From assembly GCF_002944405.1 (NCBI RefSeq), contig NZ_CP024310.1:1550001-1614000 (forward strand): 64,000 nucleotides of DNA, written 5' to 3'. Made by a program: the position numbers and the translations under genes. This DNA comes from Sinorhizobium fredii (lineage in GTDB: Bacteria > Pseudomonadota > Alphaproteobacteria > Rhizobiales > Rhizobiaceae). The notes beneath the pieces are model-generated. The model was given only the letters and a program-made list of their open reading frames with translations, was not told the DNA's origin and searched no databases. How positions within the stretch are numbered: position 1 is the first letter of the stretch; each line of letters starts with the position of its first letter. Shown here one piece after another: positions 44,446 through 52,191 of this stretch.

Positions 44446-44892
44446 ATGCTTGGGAGAACTCTGTTTAGAATTTACGTCGTTGTTGGGGTCACCACAGCAA
44501 TGCCGGTCCATGCTCAAGAATGCAACACGGCTGCGACCGTAGGATCTGGCGGGAGCGCTGCAGCCGGCGGAACTTCGGCAAGTACGGTCGGCACGGCCGG
44601 CACATGCAATACCGATAACGGCACCACCTCATCCATCGGCGTAGGTGGAAGCGCCGCTTCGGCGGACGGAAAGGCGAAAAGCCGGACGACGGTAAAGGAG
44701 AACCCAAACCAATTGCAAGGAAAGGCAAAGGCACAAGCCATGGACCAAGGCACATTCAGCAAGTCGCAGACCAAGACCACGGTCAAAGATGACGAATTGC
44801 AGAGCAGAACGAAGACCATGTCGCATGTGCCCGGCGAAAAGCCGACAAAGAGCAAGTCAAAAGTCATCATCCCTTTGCCAGAGGAGCAATGA
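44446..44892 (+). CDS. Secreted Ser/Gly-repeat protein with Lys-rich tail (third of three)
   Basis: I choose ATG 44446 (GAGAGG seven bases upstream) over a GTG at 44431. The 148-residue precursor has a signal (FRIYVVVGVTTAMPVHAQ). Two repeat-like units follow (TVGSGGSAAAGGTSASTVGT; TSSIGVGGSAASADG) with cysteines at ECN and TCN. Then comes a long polar, Lys/Thr/Gln-rich tail (KSRTTVKENPNQLQGKAKA to IIPLPEEQ). The repeat unit is the same as in the first protein (TVGTxG, GGSAA), linking the three by descent. No family name is known to me. The tail may bind an anionic surface or polymer; that is inference. Confidence 0.75.
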   Translation: MLGRTLFRIYVVVGVTTAMPVHAQECNTAATVGSGGSAAAGGTSASTVGTAGTCNTDNGTTSSIGVGGSAASADGKAKSRTTVKENPNQLQGKAKAQAMDQGTFSKSQTKTTVKDDELQSRTKTMSHVPGEKPTKSKSKVIIPLPEEQ

Positions 44893-44946
44893 CAGCGAAC
44901 TGATTCGCACTGCTCTTTTGCTATCATCGACCACGGAGCAACTGGA

Positions 44947-45039
44947 ATGAGTTCTGACCAGCGGACCATGTTGTCAATCGCGCTTACTGCGGTGATCGCT
45001 ATTTTCGCGGCGACTATGATCGGATTATTCTTGGCTTAA
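44947..45039 (+). CDS. Thirty-residue single-helix membrane peptide
   Basis: ATG 44947, with GGAG about 8 bases upstream, encodes a 30-residue peptide: MSSDQRTMLSI followed by one hydrophobic helix (ALTAVIAIFAATMIGLFLA) and TAA. It lies 54 bases after the repeat-protein genes on the same strand. The ribosome site and the clean hydrophobic segment ending at the stop make it a credible small membrane protein. Function unknown. Confidence 0.5.
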   Translation: MSSDQRTMLSIALTAVIAIFAATMIGLFLA

Positions 45040-45722
45040 TTAATCTGCAGGTGACCTGAAGCGACGGTAACCGCCAAGGCGAAGCCCACTCCGCCGCTGC
45101 GATGTCTACCACCAGAAGAATTACGGAAAAGCGAGAGCTGCGAGGAACCGCAGCCTCCGCCGTTGGCGCCGAATGGCGATCGTCAGGTTTCGTTTCTGCT
45201 GGTCCTCGAGTATTCACACAAGCAAAGCGCCCGCTGATCAGCAGCACGGGCGGCTTCATCGTGCGCCCAGCCGCCCGAGATCGCGATCAGTCCAAGTACA
45301 GCCGCGCCAGTATCGACCGCAATTCTCGCCTCGCTCTCTGCTTCGTGTCGCGAGCACTCCTCCTGTTGGCGCCGGATGCAAGGCGCTTGTTGACCTGGAT
45401 CTGCTCCACGTGCACTGCCGCCCTCGCCTGCCTGTCTTCAGTAGGGCGGACGACCAGTCCTTCCGTTGCAGCAGCCCCGACCGAGCAACTGCCACGCAGC
45501 ATCGCACAACTCCCCCTGCCCTACCTGACCTCAAAGGGATTTTAGTCTGGTGCCGGCAGCATGCTGAGGCGGTCAAAGGTCTGACGCGCCACCAATTCTT
45601 TTGCTCTAAGAGAGACCGCCGTTGAGTGGCTACACTCCTAACTCCGTTTCCCGGCGAGCTGAAGCCAGCTTCGTTGAGGCGACGTGCGCAAGCGCATCCA
45701 ATTCACCTTCAGGGAGAACTGA
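45040..45722. other. Long stretch without a supported gene
   Basis: Both strands have moderate open frames, for example minus-strand 45576-45256, with no recognisable domain, ribosome site or codon pattern. Probably degraded sequence; no repeats or RNA genes seen. Confidence 0.4.
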
Positions 45723-46111
45723 TTGCTCAGCCGTCCACTGGAGAACAGAAAACCAGACCCGATTGATCTTCAAGTTGGCCGAAGAATCCGAGCGCGGCGT
45801 CTCTTGACGGGCATGACACAGAGCGCGCTCGCGATGGCCGTTAGCGTGACATATCAACAGATACAGAATACGAAAACGGCCGCAGCAAGGTCGGCGCAGG
45901 TCGACTTCAGGCAATTGCCCATGCTCTCGATGCCCCGCTGTCATACTTCTTCGAAGTAGCTCTCGCAGAAGATGACAGGAGCACCCCAGATCGCCAGCCG
46001 GATCGAGCGTTGGCCCAGTTTGTCACTAGCCCAATGGGCATTACACTCAACAGGTCCTTTCATCGAATCGGCGACGAGAGGGTGAGGATCGCGTTCCTCC
46101 AACATGGTTGA
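45723..46111 (+). pseudogene. XRE-family regulator broken by one frameshift
   Basis: Frame one reads PDPIDLQVGRRIRARRLLTG and MTQSALAMAVSVTYQQIQ, a cro/cI-type helix-turn-helix. At about 45865-45870 one base appears lost. The adjoining frame then continues YENGRSKVGAGRLQAIAHAL and DAPLSYFFEVALAEDD, ending RVRIAFLQHG and a stop at 46109-46111. Joined, this is a normal-length XRE regulator similar to the PraR/SinR-like rhizobial group. Without a shift the product would be 78 residues with a truncated DNA-binding domain. Confidence 0.75.
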
Positions 46112-46545
46112 ACGAGTTGCTGATCGGGACGAGGTGCAAGATTTACCCGCACCCAGTGACCAACACGCACGCGGAGCCAGCGAATAAGATCGGGCGATGT
46201 TGTCTATCGCAAAGGTGATCGCGATTTTCGCCGTTTGTTGCATGCTACCCTGAACGGCCGCGGGTCACCGTCTCTGTTGTCACGATCGTGCCCGCGCCGA
46301 CTTCCGCATTGTGGCATTCAGCGGTCATTCAGTGCCATCCCAATGAATTTCGGCTCTCCACCCGAAGCGGGAGTGAACGTCATGTATCGAGCGTTGGATG
46401 TTCACTGCCGAATATAGAGGCGCGCTTTGAACCGCCCCGTTAAGTTCGGATTCAATCTTTGTTGGTAATTTCCCGTTAGCACTTCCGATCAGTCGCGACG
46501 GCACCATGCTCCCGCCGTCGACAATGTTCTGCGTACGGGTCTCCA
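46112..46545. other. Intergenic stretch before the GH25 gene
   Basis: No gene seen. It contains the second copy (46344-46364) of the 21-base segment found at 15083-15103, and should hold the promoter for the lysozyme-like gene. No clear promoter hexamers chosen. Confidence 0.35.
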
Positions 46546-47598
46546 ATGCGTTTGTCGGCTGCGCCAGCAATTGTCCTCACCTGCCTTGTTCTTTCGGGCT
46601 GCGCTTCCAGTTCCGGTCCGGAAGCGGTCTTGTCGCCACGGCCGTCGCGGGAAGTGACGAGTTCGGTCGCTCCGCCTGCCGCGCCTGTGGTTTCGGTGCC
46701 CGGCCCGGTTCCGTCCGGCGATGTCGGCCTGGCCGAAGCGGCAAGCGAGCCGCCGGAAGAGCTCGCCTGGGCCGGCCAGGTGCCGCAGCCGGAAGCCTTC
46801 ACGACGATGGAGAGCGAAGCCGGCATGCCCGTTCCGATGGAGCGGCCAATCGCAATGGTCGTTCCCGACAATCCCGCCATGGAGGAGGCGCCGCGCACCC
46901 GGTCGCGCGTCTACAGCCATCGTTTCCGCGACGCCAAGCCGATCAATTTTGGCAAGCGGTCGCCGAGGAAGATGGCCGTGCACGGCGTCGACGTGTCGCG
47001 CTGGCAGGGGAATATCGACTGGGAGAAGCTCCGGACTCAAGGCGCGAACTTCGCCTATATCAAGGCGACCGACGGCGGCGACCATCTCGACCCGATGTTC
47101 AAGAAAAACTGGCGCCGGGCCGAGCAAGCCGGGATCAAGCGCGGCGCCTACCATTTCTTCTACTGGTGCCGGACGGCCGGCGAACAGGCCGACTGGTTCA
47201 TCCGCAACGTGCCGCGCGAGGCCAATGCCCTGCCGCCGGTCATCGACGTCGAATACAACGGCGAATCGAGCTGCAAGCGGCGCCTTTCACCCGAGCGGGT
47301 GCGGGAGAAGATGCAGGTCTTCATGGACAAGTTGGAGCGGCATTACGGCCAGCGCCCGGTCATCTACACCGCGCCGGATTTCTATCGCGACAATCTGAGG
47401 GACGCGTTCCCCAACCATCCCTTCTGGCTGCGCTCTGTCGCCGCCCATCCGTCGAAGGTCTATCCGGGCCGCAAGTGGCTGTTCTGGCAATATTCCGGCT
47501 CCGGCCTGTCGCACGGCGTCGACGGCCGCATCGACCTCAATGTTTTCCACGGCAGCGAGGCCGAATGGCACCGCTGGACGGCGGGGAGTTCGACCTGA
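46546..47598 (+). CDS. GH25 lysozyme-like lipoprotein
   Basis: The 350-residue precursor has a lipoprotein signal (LTCLVLSGC, Cys19), a Pro/Ala-rich linker to about residue 140, and a complete glycoside hydrolase family 25 domain. Visible motifs are VHGVDVSRWQGNIDW near 145-159 (catalytic Asp), FAYIKATDG near 168, AGIKRGAYHFF near 196, PPVIDVEYNG near 228 (the DxE pair) and WLFWQYSGSG near 317. Such enzymes cleave N-acetylmuramic bonds of peptidoglycan. As a lipoprotein it probably remodels the cell wall. The rhizobial DUF-free linker is long. The start has only a weak ribosome site. It is convergent with the lactonase gene. Confidence 0.9.
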   Translation: MRLSAAPAIVLTCLVLSGCASSSGPEAVLSPRPSREVTSSVAPPAAPVVSVPGPVPSGDVGLAEAASEPPEELAWAGQVPQPEAFTTMESEAGMPVPMERPIAMVVPDNPAMEEAPRTRSRVYSHRFRDAKPINFGKRSPRKMAVHGVDVSRWQGNIDWEKLRTQGANFAYIKATDGGDHLDPMFKKNWRRAEQAGIKRGAYHFFYWCRTAGEQADWFIRNVPREANALPPVIDVEYNGESSCKRRLSPERVREKMQVFMDKLERHYGQRPVIYTAPDFYRDNLRDAFPNHPFWLRSVAAHPSKVYPGRKWLFWQYSGSGLSHGVDGRIDLNVFHGSEAEWHRWTAGSST

Positions 47599-47620
47599 CG
47601 GGCGCGGGCAGCGTCCCGTA

Positions 47621-48517
47621 TCAGGGATGCTGCACGCCTTTGCGGTTGAGCGCGATCGTATAGACGCTGGTCGTCGCCGTGATGAACAGCTGATGCTTGG
47701 CGCGGCCGCCGAAGCAGATGTTCGAGACCCGTTCCGGCACGAGGATCTTGCCCATCAGATGTCCGTCCGGGGCGATGCAATGCACGCCGTCGCCGGCCGA
47801 GGACCAGAGGTTCCCGTCGCTGTCGACGCGAATCCCGTCTGCGGCGCCGGGCGTGATCGCGTGGAACACCTCGCCGCCCGAAAGCGCGCCATCGGCGCCG
47901 ACGTCGAAGGCGCGGATATGCTGCGGGTCCGAGGAGAACATGCGGCCCGTGTCGGCGACGTAGAGCCGGGTCTCGTCCGGGCTGAAGGCGAGGCCGTTCG
48001 GGCAGTTGAAATCCGTCAGGACCGCCTCGATCGAACCGGATGGGCGCACCCGGTAAACCTGGCAAGGCAGTTCCTGCTCGGCGCGGAAGCCCTCGTAGTC
48101 GGTCATGATCCCGTAATGCGGATCGGTGAACCAGATCGAACCGTCCGACGTCACCACGACATCATTGGGCGAATTCAACCGCTTGCCCTGGTAGCTGTCG
48201 GCAATGACCGTGATCGATCCGTCGAACTCCGTCCGCGTCACGCGCCGCGTGCCGTGCTCGCAGCTGACGAGCCGCCCCTCGCGGTCGCGCGTATGGCCGT
48301 TGGCATAGTTCGAGGGGCTGCGGAACGTCGAGATGCCGACCCCCGGCAAAAAGCGGAGGATGCGATTATTGGGGATGTCGGAGAAGAGCAGGCAGCCGGC
48401 GTCGCCGAACCAGACCGGCCCTTCGACCCAGTCGAAGCCTGTCGCGATCTGCTTGAGAGGGGCATTGCCCATGACAAAGGACTTGAAGCTGGGGTCGACC
48501 GCCTCGAAGAACGACAT
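47621..48517 (-). CDS. SMP-30/gluconolactonase-family lactonase
   Basis: The start is ATG 48517 with GGGAGGA upstream (298 residues). The six-bladed beta-propeller pattern is clear: EGPVWFGDAGCLLFSDIPNN near 30-50 (metal-binding Glu), LNSPNDVVVTSDGSIWFTDP near 113-132 (Asn-Asp ligands), CPNGLAFSPDETRLYVADT near 172-190 and ADGIRVDSDGNLWSSAGDG near 227-245 (catalytic Asp). Family members hydrolyse sugar lactones such as gluconolactone. Next to L-idonate dehydrogenase and gluconate kinase genes it would supply the free sugar acid from its lactone. Confidence 0.9.
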   Translation of the reverse strand: MSFFEAVDPSFKSFVMGNAPLKQIATGFDWVEGPVWFGDAGCLLFSDIPNNRILRFLPGVGISTFRSPSNYANGHTRDREGRLVSCEHGTRRVTRTEFDGSITVIADSYQGKRLNSPNDVVVTSDGSIWFTDPHYGIMTDYEGFRAEQELPCQVYRVRPSGSIEAVLTDFNCPNGLAFSPDETRLYVADTGRMFSSDPQHIRAFDVGADGALSGGEVFHAITPGAADGIRVDSDGNLWSSAGDGVHCIAPDGHLMGKILVPERVSNICFGGRAKHQLFITATTSVYTIALNRKGVQHP

Positions 48518-48627
48518 TCCGATTTTCCTCCCGATTTTCGCCTGCGGTTTCCTCGCAGCCGAGTGTTGCATCGATACAGAGTGCTATAGCACCTGGGTCG
48601 GCCAGCGTACGGCGCTTCACTTCAATC

Positions 48628-48737
48628 CTCATTCCTGTGCTTGTCACAGGTGCCAGCCAGCCAAGTCCTTGGCTGAAAGAGTCAGCCGCGCCGCAGACGC
48701 GGCGCTGCTGGATCCCTGTGACAAGCACAGGGATGAG
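48628..48737. repeat. RIME-like intergenic palindromic repeat
   Basis: A 110-bp element has terminal inverted arms of about 23 bases with one mismatch (CTCATTCCTGTGCTTGTCAC... and its complement ...GTGACAAGCACAGGGATGAG). It contains inner hairpins (CCAAGTCCTTGG; GCGCCGCAGACGCGGCGC). Length and structure fit the RIME elements described between genes in Sinorhizobium and relatives. It lies between the lactonase and idonate dehydrogenase genes and may form a stable RNA structure when transcribed. Confidence 0.7.
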
Positions 48738-48853
48738 GGCGGAGGGAATCAGCCAAGCTCCATTCCCTATGATCGTGTGCCACGACATCTGGCGGCGGCG
48801 CATCTTCCGGTTGCCCGCAGATTGCCTCGCCGTCGCGGCGACGGCAGCGTCCG

Positions 48854-49885
48854 TCAGGAAAAGGCGATCTGCGCCTTCAGCGCCTGGCTGCGGTCGCTCG
48901 CCAGTTCGAAGGCGCTGACTGCGTCCGCAAGCGGCACCGTGTGGGTGATAAGCGGCTTGACGTCGATCAGTCCCTTCTGCATCAGCCCGACGCCGGTCGC
49001 GAACTCCTCGTGGAAGCGGAAGGAGCCGCGCAGATCGAGCTCCTTGGCGGTGATCGCCATCATCGGCAGGCTCATGTCGCCGCCGAGCCCGAGCTGGATG
49101 ATGATGCCGCGCGGGCGAAGCGCGGCGATGCCGGCGGCAAGCGCTGGTGCTGCACCGGAGCACTCATAAAGGACATCGAAACGGCCCTTGTCAGCGCCGT
49201 AGGGAGCGAGCGCATCCGGCTCGCTCTTCATGTTGATGACCCGATCGGCGCCGGCTTTCTTCGCGAGCGCCAGGGTGAAGTCGGACAGGTCGGTGGCGAC
49301 GATCTCGGCCGCGCCGGCGCGGCGCGCCGCGAGGATCGCAAGCACCCCGATCGGTCCGCAGCCGGTGACGAGAACCCGCTTGCCGAGCACTTCTCCGACC
49401 CGCCGCGTCGCATGCAGCGCCACCGCCAACGGTTCGGCGAGCGCCGCCTCGCCCGGCGTCAGGCCCTCGGCTGGCACGCATTGGATTGCATCGGCGACAA
49501 GCACCTCGCGGAAGGCGCCCTGGATATGCGGGAACGGCATGGCGCTGCCGTAGAAGCGCATGTTGAGGCACTGGTTGTGAAGCCCCTCCTGGCAATAGCG
49601 GCAGGTCCGGCAGGGCCGCGACGGCGATACGGCGACGAGCTGGCCTGTCTTCAGACCGTCGACGCCAGGTCCCAGCGCTTCCACATAAGCCGCGACCTCG
49701 TGGCCGAGGATCATCGGCTCGCGCAGCCGCACGGTGCCGAAACCGCCATGATTGTAATAATGCAGGTCGCTGCCGCAGACGCCGCCGACGGCAAGGCGAA
49801 GCTGGACTTCGCCCGCGCCGGGCGCCTCGACGGCCCGCTCCTCGATGCGCAGGTCCTTTGCGCCGCGAACGACGATCGCTTTCAT
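48854..49885 (-). CDS. idnD: L-idonate 5-dehydrogenase (zinc alcohol dehydrogenase family)
   Basis: The 343-residue enzyme is a medium-chain zinc dehydrogenase. Catalytic zinc ligands are Cys37 (GGVCGSDLHYYNHGG) and His62 (LGHEVAAYVE). The structural zinc cysteines are in CRTCRYCQEGLHNQC (91-105), and the cofactor loop is TGCGPIGVLA near 175-184. The HYYNHGGFGTVRLREPMILG stretch is typical of L-idonate/D-sorbitol dehydrogenases. It would oxidise L-idonate to 5-ketogluconate, the substrate of the gluconate 5-dehydrogenase encoded divergently. It is 10 bases downstream of the 2-ketoacid reductase gene in a leftward operon controlled from the 50.87-kb operator. Confidence 0.9.
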   Translation of the reverse strand: MKAIVVRGAKDLRIEERAVEAPGAGEVQLRLAVGGVCGSDLHYYNHGGFGTVRLREPMILGHEVAAYVEALGPGVDGLKTGQLVAVSPSRPCRTCRYCQEGLHNQCLNMRFYGSAMPFPHIQGAFREVLVADAIQCVPAEGLTPGEAALAEPLAVALHATRRVGEVLGKRVLVTGCGPIGVLAILAARRAGAAEIVATDLSDFTLALAKKAGADRVINMKSEPDALAPYGADKGRFDVLYECSGAAPALAAGIAALRPRGIIIQLGLGGDMSLPMMAITAKELDLRGSFRFHEEFATGVGLMQKGLIDVKPLITHTVPLADAVSAFELASDRSQALKAQIAFS

Positions 49886-49895
49886 CGGAGGCTCC

Positions 49896-50843
49896 TTACA
49901 ATACAGGCGTCAGCAGCGGCTGGCCGGCGAAATGTGCGGCGAGATTGTCGCGCACCAGCTTACCCATGGCCTTCCGCGTCTCGATCGTACCGGAGGCATG
50001 GTGCGGCTGAAGCAGGACGTTGTCGAGGGTTAGAAAACGGGGGTTCAGCGCCGGCTCGCCTTCGAAGACATCGAGCGCCGCCGAACCGAGCGTGCGGTTT
50101 TCCAGCGCTTCCACAAGCGCCTCCTCGTCGATGTTGGAGGCGCGGGAAATATTGACCAGCATGCCCTCGGGGCCGAGCGCGGCGATTACCTCTCGGCCGA
50201 CGATATGGCGGGTCGCGGCCGAGGCGGCGAGCGTCACGAACAGGAAGTCCGAGCGGGCGGCAAGCGCCACCGGGTCGGCGACAAATTCCCATTCGGATGC
50301 GTAGGACTTCGCCTCGACGTCGGAATAGGCAATGTCCATGTCGAAGCCCTTGAGGCGCTTGGCGACCTCGTAACCGATCCGGCCGAGGCCGAGCACGCCG
50401 GCGCGCCGGCCCCAGACGCGACGCTTCAGCGGATAGAGGCCCTGTGTCGCCCAGCTGCCGTCCTTCACCCAGCTTTCCGCGCCGATCATTCCGCGCGACA
50501 GGCAGAGCATCATCGCGACGCCGAGATCGGCGACGTCGTTGGTGAGCACGTCAGGCGTGTTGGTGACGCGCACACCGCGCTCGCGGCAGGCGGCAAGGTC
50601 GACCGCATCGAAGCCGACGCCATAGACGGATATCACTTCGAGCCCCGGGCAGGCCTCGATCATCGCACGGGTTGCGCCGAGTTCGCCACGGGTGGCGATC
50701 GCCTTCACGCTCGGCCCGACCTCGGCCAGGAAGCGCGTCTTGTCGACGGCATCGAAATAGCGGTGCACGGTGAAGGCGTCGTTCAGCGGCACCTCGTCCC
50801 ACTCCGGATAGGGGCCGACCTGGAGAATATGCGGCTTGTTCAA
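49896..50843 (-). CDS. D-isomer-specific 2-hydroxyacid dehydrogenase (ketogluconate/hydroxypyruvate reductase type)
   Basis: I choose the TTG at 50843: GGAG lies 8 bases upstream and the product then begins MNKPHILQVGPYPEWDE, a usual family N terminus. An ATG at 50867 would start 3 bases from the operator. The 315-residue enzyme has the NAD(P) loop GVLGLGRIGYEVAKRL near 150, the substrate Arg in NISRASNIDEEALVEAL near 228, the Glu region DVFEGEPALNPRF near 253 and catalytic His in LLQPHHASGT near 277. Related GhrB-type enzymes reduce 2-ketogluconate, glyoxylate or hydroxypyruvate. Its place in an idonate/gluconate locus favours a ketogluconate substrate. Confidence 0.88.
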   Translation of the reverse strand: MNKPHILQVGPYPEWDEVPLNDAFTVHRYFDAVDKTRFLAEVGPSVKAIATRGELGATRAMIEACPGLEVISVYGVGFDAVDLAACRERGVRVTNTPDVLTNDVADLGVAMMLCLSRGMIGAESWVKDGSWATQGLYPLKRRVWGRRAGVLGLGRIGYEVAKRLKGFDMDIAYSDVEAKSYASEWEFVADPVALAARSDFLFVTLAASAATRHIVGREVIAALGPEGMLVNISRASNIDEEALVEALENRTLGSAALDVFEGEPALNPRFLTLDNVLLQPHHASGTIETRKAMGKLVRDNLAAHFAGQPLLTPVL

Positions 50844-50870
50844 TTCAGAAACTCCGTCCCTTGACATTGA

Positions 50871-50886
50871 ATGTTATCGATAACAT
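50871..50886. promoter_or_regulatory. LacI/GntR-type operator between the divergent idonate operons
   Basis: ATGTTATCGATAACAT is a perfect 16-bp palindrome. It differs only in the central bases from the E. coli GntR/IdnR consensus ATGTTACCGGTAACAT (established knowledge). It lies 28 bases before the reductase start and 45 bases before the idnO-like start. A 13/16 match is at 56153-56168 next to the LacI regulator start. Confidence 0.8.
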
Positions 50887-50930
50887 AAACAGATGAATTC
50901 GAGTTGTCGAGACGAAATGCCGGAGGAAAA

Positions 50931-51686
50931 ATGGCCCTTGAACTGTTCGATCTGAAAGGCCGGCGGGCGCTTGTCACCGGCTCTTCGCAGGGCATCGGCT
51001 TTGCGCTCGCCCGCGGCCTCGCCGCTGCGGGGGCAGAAGTCGTCCTCAACGGGCGGGATGAGACAAAGCTCGCCGAAGCCACCGCCTGCATTGCCGGCGC
51101 TAAAAAACTCGCCTTCGACGCCACCGACCACGGAGCCGCGCGAAGTGCCGTCGACGGTTTCGAGGCCGAGGTCGGGCCGATCGACATTCTCGTCAACAAT
51201 GCCGGCATGCAGCACCGCACGCCGCTCGAGGACTTTCCCGCCGACGCCTTCGAGAAGCTGCTCAGGACTAATATTTCGACGGTTTTCAATGTCGGCCAGG
51301 CGGTGGCGCGGCACATGATCAAGCGAGGCGCCGGCAAGATCATCAACATCGCCAGCGTCCAGACTGCCCTTGCCCGCCCGAGCATCGCCCCCTACACCGC
51401 CACCAAGGGCGCGGTCGGCAATCTCACCAAGGGCATGGCGACCGACTGGGCGAAATACGGCCTGCAGTGCAATGCGATCGCGCCGGGCTATTTCGATACG
51501 CCGCTCAACGCCGCCCTGGTCGCCGATCCGGACTTCTCGGCCTGGCTCGAAAAGCGTACGCCCGCTGGCCGCTGGGGCAAGGTGGAGGAGCTGGTCGGCG
51601 CCTGCATCTTCCTCGCCTCGGATGCTTCCTCTTTCGTGAACGGACACGTGCTCTATGTCGACGGCGGCATCACCGCATCTCTCTGA
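50931..51686 (+). CDS. idnO: Gluconate 5-dehydrogenase (SDR family)
   Basis: The 251-residue short-chain dehydrogenase starts at ATG 50931 behind GGAGGAAAA. It has the cofactor loop TGSSQGIGFALARGLA (residues 16-31), NNAG near 88, catalytic Ser in INIASVQTALARPSIAPYTA, and YTATKGAV with the Tyr-x-x-x-Lys pair near 156-160. The C-terminal DASSFVNGHVLYVDGG is standard. The N terminus MALELFDLKGRRALVTGSSQ is typical of IdnO/Gno enzymes, which reduce 5-ketogluconate to gluconate. It is first in the rightward operon and directly downstream of the palindromic operator. Confidence 0.9.
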   Translation: MALELFDLKGRRALVTGSSQGIGFALARGLAAAGAEVVLNGRDETKLAEATACIAGAKKLAFDATDHGAARSAVDGFEAEVGPIDILVNNAGMQHRTPLEDFPADAFEKLLRTNISTVFNVGQAVARHMIKRGAGKIINIASVQTALARPSIAPYTATKGAVGNLTKGMATDWAKYGLQCNAIAPGYFDTPLNAALVADPDFSAWLEKRTPAGRWGKVEELVGACIFLASDASSFVNGHVLYVDGGITASL

Positions 51687-52191
51687 TATCCCGCAGCGCA
51701 TGGTGCTGATGGGGGTCGCCGGCTGTGGCAAGTCCTCGGTCGGCGCCGCACTCGCCACGCGCCTCGGCGCCGTCTATTTCGACGGCGACGACCTGCATCC
51801 GGCGGCAAACATCGCCAAGATGAGCCAGGGCATCCCGCTTCAGGACGAGGACCGCTGGCCATGGCTGACCCGTGTCGGCGAGGCGCTTGCCGCCGGAACG
51901 GGCCCCACGATCATCGGCTGTTCGGCGCTGAAGCGCGCCTACCGGCAACATATTGAAAATACAGCCGGCGGGCCGGTCACCTTCATCCATCTCGCCGGAA
52001 CGGTCGAGGTGATCGAGAGGCGGATGAAGGAGCGGCAGGGCCATTTCATGCCAGCGGCGCTGCTTGCCAGCCAGTTCGCGGCGCTCGAGCCGCCAGGACC
52101 GGACGAAAATGCCATCAGCGTCGATATCGACCAGCCGCTCGAGGCGGTCGTCGAGGCGATCGCTGCCCAACTGGGAGGACTGCGAGAATGA
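51655..52191 (+). CDS. idnK: Gluconokinase
   Basis: The 178-residue kinase of the thermosensitive GntK/IdnK family has the P-loop MGVAGCGKSSVG (19-30), YFDGDDLHPAANIAKMSQGI near 41-60, LQDEDRWPWL and CSALKRAYRQHI near 91-102. The last is the phosphate-handling region. It converts gluconate to 6-phosphogluconate, feeding the Entner-Doudoroff or pentose phosphate pathway. The ATG at 51655 overlaps the idnO end by 32 bases. An ATG at 51700 would leave only three residues before the P-loop strand, so I prefer the first, though neither has a good ribosome site. Confidence 0.92.
   Translation: MSTAASPHLSDIPQRMVLMGVAGCGKSSVGAALATRLGAVYFDGDDLHPAANIAKMSQGIPLQDEDRWPWLTRVGEALAAGTGPTIIGCSALKRAYRQHIENTAGGPVTFIHLAGTVEVIERRMKERQGHFMPAALLASQFAALEPPGPDENAISVDIDQPLEAVVEAIAAQLGGLRE

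Noticed and set aside
46506..47663. 385-codon plus-strand frame overlapping the GH25 gene
   Set aside because: Different frame of the same DNA; the GH25 frame has a lipoprotein leader and all catalytic motifs.
48941..50155. 404-codon plus-strand frame opposite the idonate dehydrogenase gene
   Set aside because: Antisense shadow of a zinc dehydrogenase with complete ligand set.
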